DNA of 64,000 bases from the NCBI GenBank assembly GCA_002914845.1, contig JXTC01000062.1:817717-881716 (forward strand), given 5' to 3'. The notes under the pieces are model-generated. The model ran no database searches. It had not been told where the DNA came from and worked only from the letters and a program-made list of their open reading frames with translations. Within the stretch, counting starts at the first letter, position 1. The number at the start of each line of letters is the position of its first letter. Source of the DNA: Trema orientale (taxonomy: Eukaryota > Streptophyta > Magnoliopsida > Rosales > Cannabaceae). The translations under genes and the position numbers were made by a program. Positions 12,426-24,966 of this stretch are shown piece after piece.

Positions 12426-12820
12426 CACAAGAGTGTGCGTATATATATATATATATATATATAAAGGTTTGGCATTATGACTGAGAATTTAACCACAAGT
12501 TAATATTAGCTTAGTGTGTTCTGGCTTCTGGCTAGCATTATGATACGTTTCATTGTTATTTTATAGGATATTGAACATATGCATGAAGCCTTTCTCTTTT
12601 TCTTTTTCACCGAAAAACTTATATATCTGCATGAACTGTATAAAAACATGGTACGCGATTTATAGTAAGTAATTGGACGTTTGACTTAAAAGATCATAAA
12701 TTTCTTGCTACCTAAGTGGGTAGATAGCAAAAACCAAAAAGTTATCTTGGAGTGATAAGGTGATGAATTAACTTCAAAGTTCAAAGATTAATTGTGAATT
12801 TACGTAGAGAAAGTTATTGA

Positions 12821-13780
12821 GGGCCTGTATGTTTGGTATTATTTTTTATTTTCTGATTTCAAAGTTGTATTTTCAGAAATGAGAACAAAAACTGTTTTAT
12901 AATGTTTTCAGAAAACAATAGGTGTTTGGCAAATATTTTCTAAAAATATTTTTTAGGGAAAAAAATTATATGAATATAAAAAAATCATATTTTTATTATA
13001 AAAAAAATATTTAGAGAGAAAAAGTCAAGAGAGAGTGACCAGATATAAATTCAAGTAAGGGAATGAGGAGAGAGAAAGTCACAAGAGAAAAGGTAATGAA
13101 AGATAATAATGAGAGAGAAAGTGATAAGAGAGAATATGAAAATAAAAAGTGTTGAGAAAGATAAATGAAAAAAAAAACTAATGAAAACACACAAGAGAGA
13201 GAAAGTAATAAGAATGCATGTGGATAAAAAAAATAAAGATAAAAAAAGTTATAAAAAACAAAGTAGCAATAAAGAATGAGGAAAGATAATGTGATTAAAA
13301 AAAATGAAAGGATAGAAAATAATGAGAGAGAAAGTGATAGAATAAAATATGGAGAGAGAAAATGATGCGAGAGGAAGAGGAGAGAGAAAGTAGTGAGAGA
13401 GAATGAGGAGAGATAAAGTGATGAGAGAGTATGAGGATTGAGAGAATAAAGAGAGAGGAAGTGATGAGAGAGAGTGAGGAGAGAGAAAAAGTGGTTAGAG
13501 AAAGTGATGAGAGAGAATTATGAGAGAGAAAGTTACAAGAAAATATATATGTGAAAGTCATATGAAAAAAATTTTATTTTTTTTTTAGAAAAAAGAAAAA
13601 ATTAAGAAAACACCTTGAAAACAATATTTTGTTATTCTCTGAATTTTTTGTTTTCTTTAACTCTATTTTTAAAAACTGTTCTTAGAAAACAATGCCAAAC
13701 ACCCTTACTTATTCTCAGAAAACAGTTTTCTGTTTTTAAAAACAAAAAACTGTTTTTTAGTTATGATGCCAAACAACCCC
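12821..13780. mobile_element. Inverted-repeat element with GA-rich tandem core
   Basis: The outer ends are inverted relatives (GGGCCTGTATGTTTGG at left; GGGGTTGTTTGGCATCAT on the other strand at right). A second inverted pair (GGTGTTTGGC/GCCAAACACC) lies just inside at ~12910 and ~13695. Between them, 13010-13560 is an irregular array of GAGAGAAAGTGATGAGAGAG-like units. Non-coding; no target duplication found. Confidence 0.55.
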
Positions 13781-13898
13781 TAATCTTCTGAACTATGAGT
13801 TTGACCATCAAAACAAAAGGTAGCGCACAACGTAGTGGAAAAAAAAAGGAATGATATATATATATATATATATATATAAAACTTATCATTTTGTTAAT

Positions 13899-14089
13899 AA
13901 GAAATGCTAAATATAATTTCTTTTTTACTCTCTTTTACACTCTCCAGTCTCACTGTCTGACACGTGGATTCCACTATCCAATTAATATTTTAATAATATA
14001 ATAAATCATAGTAGAATCCACGTGTCAAGCAGTGAGATTAGGAGATTGCAAAAGAGAGTGTAAAAAAGAGTGTTGCTAGCATTCCTCTT
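13899..14089. mobile_element. MITE with long inverted arms
   Basis: Arms of about 80 bp pair across an AT-rich centre. Matching landmarks are ATGCTA at both ends, ACTCTCTTTT, and TGACACGTGGATTC at left mirrored at right. The long arms suggest a Mutator-type element. Target duplication is uncertain. Confidence 0.7.
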
Positions 14090-14916
14090 TACTAATATCA
14101 TTTAAGTCATGCGAGATTGGATTCTTAAAAATGTCTAACCTTTTGAGATTTAATAGGGATTCTTTTGAAAAAGAGTAGTCATCATTTGAAATAATTCGCA
14201 GCTTTCTTTTTTTTTTTTGGTATTTCTTAGACGACTTAAACTCTATTTATTCTGCATTAATAAATAAGGGGTTTTACAATTGGTGTCGTACAAATGACAA
14301 ATACACAACTAAGTGTATGCAAAGAATTTTTGTACATAAATTTTGTTAAATATGGGAGTGATGTTAACTGGACGTACCACGGCTTTGACACGTTTAGAAG
14401 CAGTGTATCTGTACCTTGTGGCTCGTGCTAGGACGGCACAAAATTGCCGAAAATTCGACCCGCCCGCCCGACTTCACCCGACCTGAAATTCGGTTAAAAA
14501 CAGTGAAACCCGAAAAATCGGGTATAATCCGACCCGAATAATGCTATTTCGGGTCGGGTTCGGGTGTTATATTTATAGGTTCGGATAACCCGAATCTAGT
14601 TTATTTTTTCCCCTCAAACCCTAATATATATATCATTAGTTCATTGCCCCTTACTCAGTCATGCACCCAACGCCGTACACCCTCTAACCTCTTTGTCCCT
14701 CACTCACTCAGTCACGCACCACCCCCTCAGTCCCTCACTCACTCAGACGGTCCGACACTCCACCCTCCAGCTCGAAGTCTTTCTCCTTCACCGTACCCCT
14801 GGGCCCTCGTCGTCGCAATCTGTCTCCACTCTCCATTATTTGTACGGCTTTCATTGCCTCAGTCTCTCTCCCTCATTGCTCCGGCCTCCGTCGCTCAATG
14901 CCCCACTCCCTCTCAG

Positions 14917-15235
14917 TTGCATTCTCGGTTAGTTAATCTTTCTCTCTCGCTCACTGCCTAGCTCTCTCTATTCTCTAACTCTAAGTCTCTAACTCTCACT
15001 GCTCACTCCCGCATTCGCAGGCCTCTGTCTCTTGCTCATTGTCTCGCTCACACTATCACTGTCTCAAATCTCAGACTCTCTCTCACTGACTGGACTGCCG
15101 ATCGGTTGCATGCTCGGTTAGTCTTGCTCTCTCGCTCACCGCCTAGCTCTCTCGCACTCTTTCTCTGTCTCTTGCTCACTATCTCGCTCACACTTTCACT
15201 GTCTCATACACTCTCTCACTCACTGTCGAGTCACC
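14917..15235. repeat. Imperfect CT-rich tandem repeat in the hAT leader
   Basis: Two related units begin near 14917 and 15102, each opening with a GTTGCAT-CTCGGTTAGT motif followed by TCTCTCGCTCACYGCCTAGC. The stretch lies upstream of the transposase and is probably its untranslated leader. Confidence 0.65.
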
Positions 15236-15937
15236 GAGTAACGAGTGCCGACAGAAGGTATGTATTAGTTTTAACTTTCTATTTATAAAGTTGATTAGTG
15301 ATTATCTATTGTAAATTGTAATGTCACTTTTGTGATTGTGAATCTTGTAATTACCTATTGCTGTGACTGTGAGCATGTGAATCTGTGATTATATATTGTG
15401 ATTTATGAATAAAACAAAGAAATCTTGTGATCATTTTGTCGGTTTGAAAATAAATAAAATACATTTATTTATGTCATATTGTGAAAGGCAAGTGAAGCCA
15501 TGAGGGACCTGAGGGACGGTGATATATCATATTATCATGTAGTACATTTAAAAATAAAATACAAGCAGTAAACAAATGACCCGTATGCCTTGATTATGAA
15601 ATATTCCTTGAGTATGTGACTATGAGATTTGTAGTTATGAATTAATGTGGATGTGACTTTAGGATTTATTCGTTTTTAATAATGTGGTTTATTTAATATG
15701 AATGTGGCTATGAGATTTGTTTATTTATGACCATGTAGTTTGGAGTTAATATGAATGTGACTATTTGAGATTTATTTGTTTATGTTAATGTGGTTTGTTC
15801 AATTTTTAGTTTCAAACAGTGTATTTTATTTATTTGATTATGTCTCTTTATTTATTTATTTGAGGTTTATGATGTATACTTGGTGTTTGAATCTTTGAGA
15901 CATTATTGAGTTGCGTTCTCATTATTAATGTAAGGTC

Positions 15938-18233
15938 ATGGAGGAAGTAGCAAACACCCCTACTGAAAACCCAATCCAAAATGAGAAACCAACCCAAAAT
16001 GAAACCAAAAGAGAAAGTAGAAAAAGAGGGAGACTACCTTCAGTTCCTAAGAAAGGTTCTTCTATTTGGGAGCATTTTACAAAAATTGAAGAGTGTGAGC
16101 CAAATGATCCTAAGTGTTTGTGTAATTATTGTGAAAATGATTATGCGTGTGACACAAAAAGACGTGGGACTAGTAGTTTATGGCATCACTATAGGCAAGC
16201 TTGTGAGGAAAGTCCATATAAGGTTGAAGAGAAAAAGCAAAAGACATTGTCCTTTGAACCTAAGAAAGGAGGGAAAGAGGGTGAAGTGAAGTTAGTGGCG
16301 GTGCAATACAACAAGGAGGCTTGTCGGCAAGCGGTTTCACGATACATTGTGTTAGATGAGTTGCCATTTAGGCACGTTGAAGGGGAAGGGTTTAGGCAAT
16401 TAATTAGAACACTACAACCTAGATTTGAATTGTCTTCTCGAATGACCGTGGCTAGGGATATCATGAAGATGTATTATGAGGAAGTTAATAAGTTGAAAAT
16501 TGTGATACGAAAGGAGTGAGTTTCGATAACTACGGACACTTGGACTTCCATTCAAAACATCAATTACATGTGCATTACCGCTCATTAGATAGATAAGGAT
16601 TGGTATTTGCAAAAAAGAATAATTAACTTTTGCCAAATCACAGATCATAAGGGAGAAACTATTGGCAAAGAAGTGGAGGCTTGTCTCAATGATTGGGGCA
16701 TTTCTAAGTTGTTTACCATTACAATTGACAATGCCGCTACCAATAATAAGGCAGTCAAGTATTTGCAAAAGAAGTTCTCTACTAAGAAAGATGGTCTTAT
16801 ACGTGGTGGCAAGTTTTTGCACTTGAGATGTTGTGCTTACATTGTTAATTTAGTAATGAACGAGGGGTTGAAAGAAAGACATGAATCAATTTCTAGCATT
16901 CGGAATGCGGTGAGGTTTGTTAGGTCATCACCTTCTAGGTTGAAAAAGTTTAAAGAATGTGTAAAGGAGGAGGGTAATGAGTGTAAAGGCCTCCTATGTT
17001 TAGATGTCCCTACTAGGTGGAACTCTACATTTTTGATGTTAGATTGTGCTTTGAAGTTTCAAAAAGCATTTGAAAAGATGGAATCTGATGCCAACTACAT
17101 GAAACACTTCAAAGAAGTTGACAAGGATGGGAATAAAAAAGAGGGGCCACCTAGTGAAAATGATTAGGAAAATGCGAAAATTTTTGTGAAGTTTTTAGAG
17201 ACATTTTATGAGGTGACTATGAAGTTTAGTGGTTCAACCTATGTGACTTCCAATAGGTACTTCATTAAAATTACTAGAATTCAAGAAGAGTTGTATTCTT
17301 TGGCATTTGATGAAAATGAAGATAGTTTGTTAGTATGCATGGCTAAGGGGATGTGGTCAAAATATGATGATTATTGGGGTCAAATTGAAGATGATTCCAA
17401 ATCCAATGAGGGCCTATTAATTGCTCTTGTACTTGACCCACGCTACAAATTTGCGTATTTAGGCCATTGTTTTAAAGCTTTTCATGATGCAAATACTTGC
17501 ATTGAAATGGTTAAAAAAATAGAGATCACATTATGCAGGTTGTTTGATTCCTACAATGAAATGTTCTTCGGGGTAATATCTTCTAATTCACAAGTTACGG
17601 TGCAACAATCCCAGCATAGTGGATCTACAAGCATGGGTGGGAGACTTGGTAGACGAAGTAGTCGGTTGTATTCTTCATTTGTACAACAACGGCATGAATT
17701 AGATGGAGGGAAGACGAAGAATGAGGTTGATAGGTATATTTCTGAAGCTCTTGAAGATGTGATTGAGGGTGCCACTTATGATGTGTTGAAATGGTGGACG
17801 AATAATGAATGCAAATTCCCAGTCTTAGCTCTCATTGCTCGTGATGTATTTGCAGTCCCAGTGACCACTGTTTCTTCTGAGGCTGCATTTTCAATTGGCG
17901 GGTGCATCGTTGATCCTTTTAGGAGCTCTTTGAGTCCTAAAACGGTAGAGGCCTTAATTTGTTTGAAAAATTAGTTGAGTGAAACACATCAACCCATTGT
18001 TGTGAAGAACTATATGGATGAGTCAGAAGTGTTTGAGACATCGGAGAATCTTGAGATAGGTAATATTCACTAATTTTCTTTGTTTATGTTTCTTAATATA
18101 TATCACTAACATATAATGGTTGTATAGTTATACTTTAATTAATATTTTTTTTATGATTTTAGAAATGTCTACTTCTCCTACGCCCAGTACCTCAGCGAAT
18201 ATTGGAAACCAAGATGCTCCTCTATTTGTGTGA
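15938..18233 (+). pseudogene. hAT transposase (BED finger, Ac/Daysleeper type) with four in-frame stops
   Basis: One frame runs from ATG 15938 to 18059. A likely 103-nt intron (18060-18162, GTAATA...TTTTAG) then leads to a final exon ending at TGA 18231-18233, about 730 codons in all. A BED zinc finger lies at residues ~40-90 (CLCNYC...LWHHYRQAC). The catalytic core follows with TTDTWTS and TIDNAATNNKAVKYLQ, then a DUF4413-like part, and the hAT C-terminal dimerisation region at ~605-680 (VPVTTVSSEAAFS). The frame is never shifted. It is broken only by stops at codons 194 (TGA), 217, 410 and 679 (TAG). It cannot make an active protein, but the reading frame is otherwise well kept, so loss looks recent. 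Domesticated hAT genes of this type exist, but the stops and intact element ends argue against that here. Confidence 0.92.
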
Positions 18234-18285
18234 ACATGTGAGTGTTTGAGACATCGGAGAATTTTGAGATATGTAATTTTCCTTA
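18028..18285 (+). repeat. ~45-bp duplication of the transposase exon end and splice donor
   Basis: 18028-18072 (AGTGTTTGAGACATCGGAGA onward, through the donor) is repeated at 18241-18285, just after the transposase stop, with few differences. It is a dispersed copy within the same element. Confidence 0.8.
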
Positions 18286-18899
18286 ATTTAATTTGTTTGT
18301 GTTTATTAAATGTTACTATGGACTATAGACTATGGACTATGGATTAGATTATGGACTTTTTATGGTTCTATATTTTTCAATTTGCATGGACTTTTATAGG
18401 TCTAACTTCTATGATTTTCAATTTTTATGGACTTTTATGTTTCTATGTTTATTATATGACTACAAGAAAATATATATATATATAAGCTTTTATAGTCTAT
18501 ACTTTGTAAAAGATTAAAATAAAAAGAATGCGTTTGAAAATAAGTTCTGGGAAAATGTCCAAATAACTTCCAAAAAGCTTGGCTTAGATTTGATTTTTAT
18601 AAGAAAAATGGACCAGATTTTTTTTAACACCAAAAAGACCTAAATATGGAATGTCCAAAATGACACTACAGCTTACCCGACCCGACCCGACCCAGATCAT
18701 GCCCGACCCAAAATAAACCCGAAAAATCAAAAATCTTCTGTTCGGTTACGGTTACACGATTCTATATACCTGAACCCGAATACTCGAAAATTGAATACCC
18801 GAAATACTTCAATTCGGTTACGGTTATATATGTTAGTTTACCCGAACCCGAATAACCGAAAATCCGAAACCCGACCCGATGTGCCACCCTAGCTCGTGC

Positions 18900-20144
18900 A
18901 ATGCCATGCTTACCATATTATGCTATTCTGTAATCTATACTCATCCTTTATATCATATATCAATTTCATATCTAATTATTTCCGTTTTCAAATTTTTTAT
19001 TCTTGTGCCATAATTGTGTTCATTAATTATTTTTTTTCAAATTTAGTTTTTTTAGTACTATCAGTACATATTTATTTTTAAGTGATTATGATATTAATTG
19101 TTAACTATTATGTACTAAAAATAAATTATTTGAAAAAATTGAGATAAGTTTTTATATGAAATTAAGTCTATAAATTAAAATATTACAAGTGTATGTGATA
19201 AATTAGAATTAATTTCAATTTTTATAATTTAAGTACATGACCAAACTAGGTTGACAACTACCTAAACTATATTGAAGTTCACTCAAAACTTATTATTGAC
19301 ATCTACTCAGATTATTATTATTTTTTTAACTTTATAAGCGCTTTTTATATATTAGAGGTGAGTTTTGTCCTTATACCTTTGATATCTTTAAACTCTTTGT
19401 CCTAGATTTTTTAAATTTTGGGGTTTTTTTCTTTAAAAAATTAAAAATTGACACAAAATTTAAATATATACCTTCAAATAAATTTATATTTATTTTTCTA
19501 TTTCACAAACATTTATTTTATTAAAATTATGCCAAAAAAATTAATATAGTTTTAATTTAGGTAAATTTTCTACAAACTAGTTATTATTCCAATCGTGCTT
19601 ATTGTACCTATGGCCACATGTCGTATCGTCCCGGACAGATTTATTTATCATACCAAGCCAAATGAATATAGTTACTAATCTTATTGTGCCTACTGATCAC
19701 ATATACAAATCATGTCATGTCATTTTATAATTATGTTATGCCTTCGTCGCACATTTGACACCATTTATATTATCTGTTAGTTAATTAGTAATAAAAATTC
19801 AAACTATTGTTATGGACTATATAATGATTAGTCTCTAAACTATTGCAGAAGTCTCCTTCCATTTCTAGACTTGAAAATGAATAGCAATAATAATTTCTTA
19901 ACTAACTTAAGAGTTCTTAGTTGTTTTTTAAGAAGAAAAAAAATTGATAAATCTTTAACAGAAATGAACTAATTAAGGTAAGAAAAAAAAAATGATCGAA
20001 GGTGATTATATATTAGCACTCCCACTTTACATAAAACACCGTTTAATTAATTTAAAATTTTTAAATATATAAATATCTTAGTTACATACCAATAATGCAT
20101 TCCATTTATTTCCTTCTCATTCTCAATATTGTTCTATTTTGAAA
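18900..20144. other. Gene-free AT-rich stretch
   Basis: No coding sequence and no clear element found. Short local repeats only. Confidence 0.5.
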
Positions 20145-21070
20145 AATTAGTAACTTTGCCCCTCATATTTGCTATTAATTAGTATGAATTTGCCCACTAC
20201 TTTTCACTTTGTACTCAATTACTCTCTAAATGGCAAAATAATTCCTCTTTTGCCGCCCTTTTCCCCTAAACTTTTGACTTTGTACTCATGCTCCCTCCTA
20301 AATATCAAAATAATTCTTCATTTGTTCACTCACTTTTGACTTAATTTGTACTTAATTACTCCTTAAATAGCAAAAATAATTCTTCATTTGCCCGATAATA
20401 TTAACATCGTTAAATCAATGGATAAGGGCCCAATGGTCTTTTTTCCTATTAACTAGTTAAATAAATGTCATTACTAATTTTTTTATTCGATATTGACAAA
20501 TTGTTATTTTTTTATGGTTAAATAAATGTAAGTGGGGTAAAACAATTTTTTTTATATGGTTAAATTAGAAAAATTCAGAAAAACAAACAAAAACAAAAAA
20601 GAAGCAAGAAATAGTAATTTTTGTCTTGTGTCATAAAATATTTTTCAAATTAAATTTCCAAAAATGTGCATAATTTCATATCCATAATGAGCACATATAT
20701 TTTGTTCTACGTTAAAGAACAATAAAAAAATATATATATTTAAGCTTTCCAATTATTGATAGTCTTCTAATGGTCAAATGACCATTCAAGCCTTACCTAT
20801 TAATGTGGTCTTCTATTGTTAGTTAAGGGGCAAAGAGGAATGATTTTGGTAGTTGTATATGGGGCAATGAGTACAAAGTTAAAAAGTAAGGAGGCAAAAG
20901 AGGAAATATTTTGCCATTTAAGGAGTAATTGAGTACAAAGTCAAAAATAGGGGAAGGGGCAAAAGAGGAACTATTTTTTCATTTAAAGGAAAATTGAGTA
21001 CAAAATTAAAAATAATAAGGAGAAAATTCATAATAAAAACAAATATGAAAGGGCAAAGTGATAACTAATT
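20145..21070. mobile_element. Foldback element with long, internally repeated arms
   Basis: The left arm (about 20145-20405) and right arm (about 20820-21070) are inverted relatives: ACTTTGCCC near both outer ends. Each arm carries repeated blocks built on TTTGTACTCAATTACTC and CAAAATAATTCCTCTTTTGCC. About 400 bp of AT-rich sequence separates the arms. No coding capacity. Confidence 0.7.
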
Positions 21071-22020
21071 GTTCTTTTATATTATGTGCATCCCTATTCT
21101 TTCGAGGCTTCTGCCATTACAAGATACTCCAACAATAAGATTGAAAACTTTAAATTATCGTGGCAAACTAATTAAGCTACGAACTTTACAATTTCTAAAC
21201 CCCTTTGCTTTCATCATGTCGCTTCAATTTGCCACTGGGTATAGATAATTTAAATAGTAACAATCTATTAGTTGAGAATCGGCCATGGATATCCAATTAA
21301 AATCTTAGTTAGGTGACAGATTCTCTTTAGTAAAAAAAGTTGTTTCTATGTTTAGTCATTTATGGGATTGCATATGTATATAACAAAAAAATTTATTTTG
21401 ATTAATTAAATATGCTTTGCTCATTTCATGAATTTCATGTTCTATTTCAAACTTTTCCCTTAGGAGGAAGAAAGAAAAGTATATAATAAATTAATTTGTA
21501 CAGCTTATCATTAAAAAGAAAAACACTCAAGAAAAAAAAACTTCGTCGTTATGGGAAAATCCAACATAGATTTGGCCTTCTGGATTCAATATTGCCAACA
21601 AACAAACAACTCTAATTCCCGAAAAGATTTCATAAAATCCCTAATATTATTTACCTTTGTGGAAATTCGCGAAAGAGAGAGAACATAAATAACGGACGAT
21701 TTTGTTATATAGACAACTCTTTCAGTCGTTTTAAAAATTTATTTATTTATTTGTTTGTTTTTTGTGCGGACATGATGGCTGAAAAGCTCAAAATGTCTCG
21801 GTTGAACTCAATTGGGGCAAATCGATCTTGACGAGAAAATTTCACCAAAATGTTACTCCCAAGCCAGAAAACTGCGATTTGAATATTCGACAAAAGTTGT
21901 TTAGATTTCCTTAAACCTTTTAAGTTTCAAGTTTTTATATCGTTATATTGCCCTTCAAAAAGTTAAAAATAATTATGTTAACCACGTTTAGCGTTTTTTA
22001 CTTTTTTTTTTTTTGGGAGG

Positions 22021-22330
22021 GGTAATGAAAAGGGAAAGAATGAGGTGATCAGTATGACAACTCAGGTATGACCATATACAAGAGCTTCCAATCCTCCTAA
22101 TAAGAATATTTACTATTTTTTTTTCTTTTGGTAATAAAATGGGGAGGAAGAAAGTGATTTGTGTGACAACTCAGGCATGAGCATAAGAGCTTTCAATCCC
22201 GCTCATGAGTATATTTGTTTAAGGACTCTTCGGCGGGTAAAAAAGGAAAAAGAAGGTGACTAGTATGACAATTAACTCATGCATGATCATATGAGCTTCC
22301 AATCATCGCTTGAGGGTCTTCGGCTATCCT
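22021..22330. repeat. Three-copy imperfect tandem repeat, ~105 bp period
   Basis: Units begin near 22045, 22154 and 22256, each containing a GTGA-TATGACAACTCA motif followed by AGAGCTTCCAATC. The array lies beside a possible minus-strand SINE head. Confidence 0.7.
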
Positions 22331-22430
22331 TACCTCACCATAAGGTGGATTTTTTACAGCGTATAACCCTATTTCAAACCCCAGCCATCAAGTATAAGGT
22401 TTTTCTTTTCGACCATTATGCCATCTTACT
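22330..22430 (-). mobile_element. Possible minus-strand SINE head
   Basis: On the minus strand a perfect A-box fit (TGGCATAATGG, 22423-22413) is followed about 30 nt later by a weak B-box-like GGGTTTGAAAT. The downstream (minus-strand) body would be the three-copy array. No target duplication seen. Confidence 0.35.
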
Positions 22431-24081
22431 CGTGATCATTAACTTTTTAGCTAGTTGAGATACTAGTATAGTTCTTGATTTAAAAAGCTTGGGATTAATA
22501 AAACGAGACTTTCTCATATATTGTTTACCACCAACCAAAAGATTAAATTATCACAAAAACTTCTACACAACATTTTTTAACTCTATCTATAATTTGTCAA
22601 CATAAAATTAGATCTTGTAATAATTTTTGAATGAACTATGTTTGCATGCTTATTAATTTGTTCGTTTCTTAATCCCTTCTTCCAATCCCTAAATGCCAAT
22701 GAAGAAAAGGGACAAAAATGGAAAAAGAAGAAAAAGAAACCTATTCCCCCCATTCTAGATTGTTCAACCTGATTTCTAAAGATATGTGTTTGGTCCAATG
22801 AAAATGAAATAAGTTTTGTCCTGGTTGAAATTAGTGTCTTTGATTTCTCTTCCCAAAAAAAAAAAAAAAAAACAAAAAGCTACAAAGGAATCTCACTCCT
22901 TTATTGGAAGAGAAAGCTGACAAGGTAATTCAGCTGCCAAATGGGCTTTATACTGTCCAATAAAAGTGCAGCATATGAATGCTAAATCTTATGGTCTTCT
23001 CTCACATGTTACTATCACACTGCTAATATGTATACAAAAGCATATTATATCTCAACATTGTACGTATATATGTATACATTCTACAATTCCGTGACCAAAT
23101 TTTCAATACAACTTACCATAATATGAAAGATATATTTGTAATCAAATAAATTTGAAACTTTTCCTCTTTTGGAGTACTACAAATTGCTATGTTAAAGAAA
23201 TATATTTAGGAAGCAAAATAATATATCATTCAAAAGCAAGTAGATAGTGGTAGTATTATAAGTAAGATAGTACATTATTGAGACCAAAAGAAGAGAAAGA
23301 ATGAAATGAATGATTTTCTTTTTTAGTATATGGCATTATGATTACTATAAATGGTTTATGTGTTAGTGTTCACATAAATGTGTCAACCGACGACCCAAAA
23401 CAACACTAATTTTTTCTGAACACTAAAAAACTTGAGCAAGTGGAGTACACTGTGAAAGAGGGAAATATTGAGTAGTATATTTCTCAAGTAGTACTATTCC
23501 AGAGCCCACAAATATATAAAGAGAGAAAAATCTTTTAGCATAAAAGGGCATACCAAATTTTCAAGCTATGTTCATATTCATGTTTACTGCTAAAGTCGTA
23601 AACCTTAGGGTGGACAAGAGCTAGTGAATGAGGAAGCTATGACATGACTAATCACTGATCATAGTATATATAGCCAAAAAATAAAAGGGAATATTGGATA
23701 TACATATGTCCATATACTAACCATACAAGGAAATCTAATTTCAAGAATCACAGTACTCTTAAAGTTAGGGTTTTGAATAGAAAGATATGTTAAATCACAA
23801 GTTAATCTAATGTAACATTATAAGAAAATGAAGTTTAAATTAGATTTAGCAATGTTAAACAATTATTTTTAGTTTCTAATCCTTCCAAGGGAGATGCCTT
23901 TCATTCCTCTTAAACTCTTTAAAGTTGATACTAAAATAGCAACAATTGCACATAAAACCTATGATTACTTATAAGAATTTACGACTGTGGTTACTTAAAT
24001 ATGTCTGATCAAAGCACAACTTATAATTTTCAAATTTAATTAGTTTGACCCTCTATTTATTCCTCATTATTACACAAAAAA

Positions 24082-24455
24082 GAGTTAATTGCAAAAAAAG
24101 AAAAAAAAAACTATGAGATATAGTCTTTGTGCAATTTTAACTATGTTTTTCGGCTTCTGCAAAATTATATCTATATATTTTAAATATCTACAAATTTGTA
24201 TCTTCTGCATATAAATTGACTAATAAATTTCTCACTAAACGCAAAATCTGAACTGAAGATCTTTTATTTCTGGTGAGTACCACAAAAAAACTATTGAAAA
24301 TAACTTAAAACAGTTAGCATAAATCACCCAATTTATTTACAGAAAATATAAATTTACAGATATCTAAAACGTGGATATATAATTTTATACAAACCAAAAA
24401 ATATAGTTAAAGTTACAGAAAAATTATACTTAAGGGTATTTTTTGCAGTTATCCT
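24082..24455. mobile_element. Foldback MITE, probably Mutator-like
   Basis: The arms are inverted relatives over more than 100 bp (GAGTTAATTGCAAAAAA at left; GGATAACTGCAAAAAA on the other strand at right). The flanks TACACAAAA and TGTACAAAA could be a diverged 9-bp target duplication. The end type is the same as the element at 45.35 kb. Confidence 0.65.
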
Positions 24456-24605
24456 GTACAAAACTTAGTGCTTAGTTGTTGAACACCGCTAAAGTAATAG
24501 TGTTACAATTGACTGACTGGTAAAAAAAGAAAAAAGAAAAAAGAAACGACTTTCCAAGACCGTGTCTTAACTATTTTAATGTATAATATTGTTCAAAATA
24601 ATCAT

Positions 24606-24966
24606 GGGGGCCGTTTGGTTCGCCCATTCCATTCCATTGGAATGGAAAATCCATTTGAATGGGTGTTTGTTTCAACAACTCTAAATTTTCCATTCAAATG
24701 GTCTTTTGGAATGAGTGTTTGTTTCAACAATTTAATTTTTCCATTCAAATGGTTCATCAGTCACATCAACTATTTGAATGGATTTTTGTGTCTTGGATGA
24801 GAATGGAGAGGAAGAGGTGTTTTTGAATGGTACATTCCAATACTCCCATTCTAATTATAACCCATTCTACTATTTTTTCCATTCAAATGTCTTCCATTCC
24901 AATTATAACCCATTCCACAATTTCCATTCAAATACACACATTCAAATAGACGAAACAAACGGGGCC
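24606..24966. mobile_element. MITE with GGGGCCGTTTGGTTCG-type ends
   Basis: The left end GGGGGCCGTTTGGTTCG and right end, on the other strand, GGCCCCGTTTGTTTCG enclose ~360 bp rich in TTCCATTCAAATG repeats. A short ATG is present on both sides. Non-coding. Confidence 0.65.

Larger units (their letters stand above)
14429..18891 (+). mobile_element. Complete hAT (Ac-like) transposon, 4463 bp
   Basis: Both ends can be placed to the base. The left end is TAGGACGGCACA and the right end, read on the other strand, is TAGGGTGGCACA. The flanks carry an exact 8-bp duplication GCTCGTGC (14421-14428 and 18892-18899). Many short ACCCG/CGGGT motifs crowd both subterminal regions (14455-14600 and 18675-18885), as expected for transposase binding sites of hAT elements. 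The interior holds a full-length but broken transposase gene. A CT-rich leader (14640-15260) and a probable 5' UTR intron (about 15258-15930) precede it. Confidence 0.92.
21071..24081. other. Gene-free AT-rich stretch
   Basis: Apart from the tandem array and possible SINE at 22.0-22.4 kb, I see no gene or bounded element. Confidence 0.5.

Noticed and set aside
13295-13561. Minus-strand Ser/Leu-rich frame
   Set aside because: It is a reading of the GA-rich tandem array, not a gene.
14644-14961. 105-codon open frame, Ser/Leu/Pro-rich
   Set aside because: It lies in the CT-rich leader of the hAT element; the composition explains the frame, and a second frame is open over the same bases.
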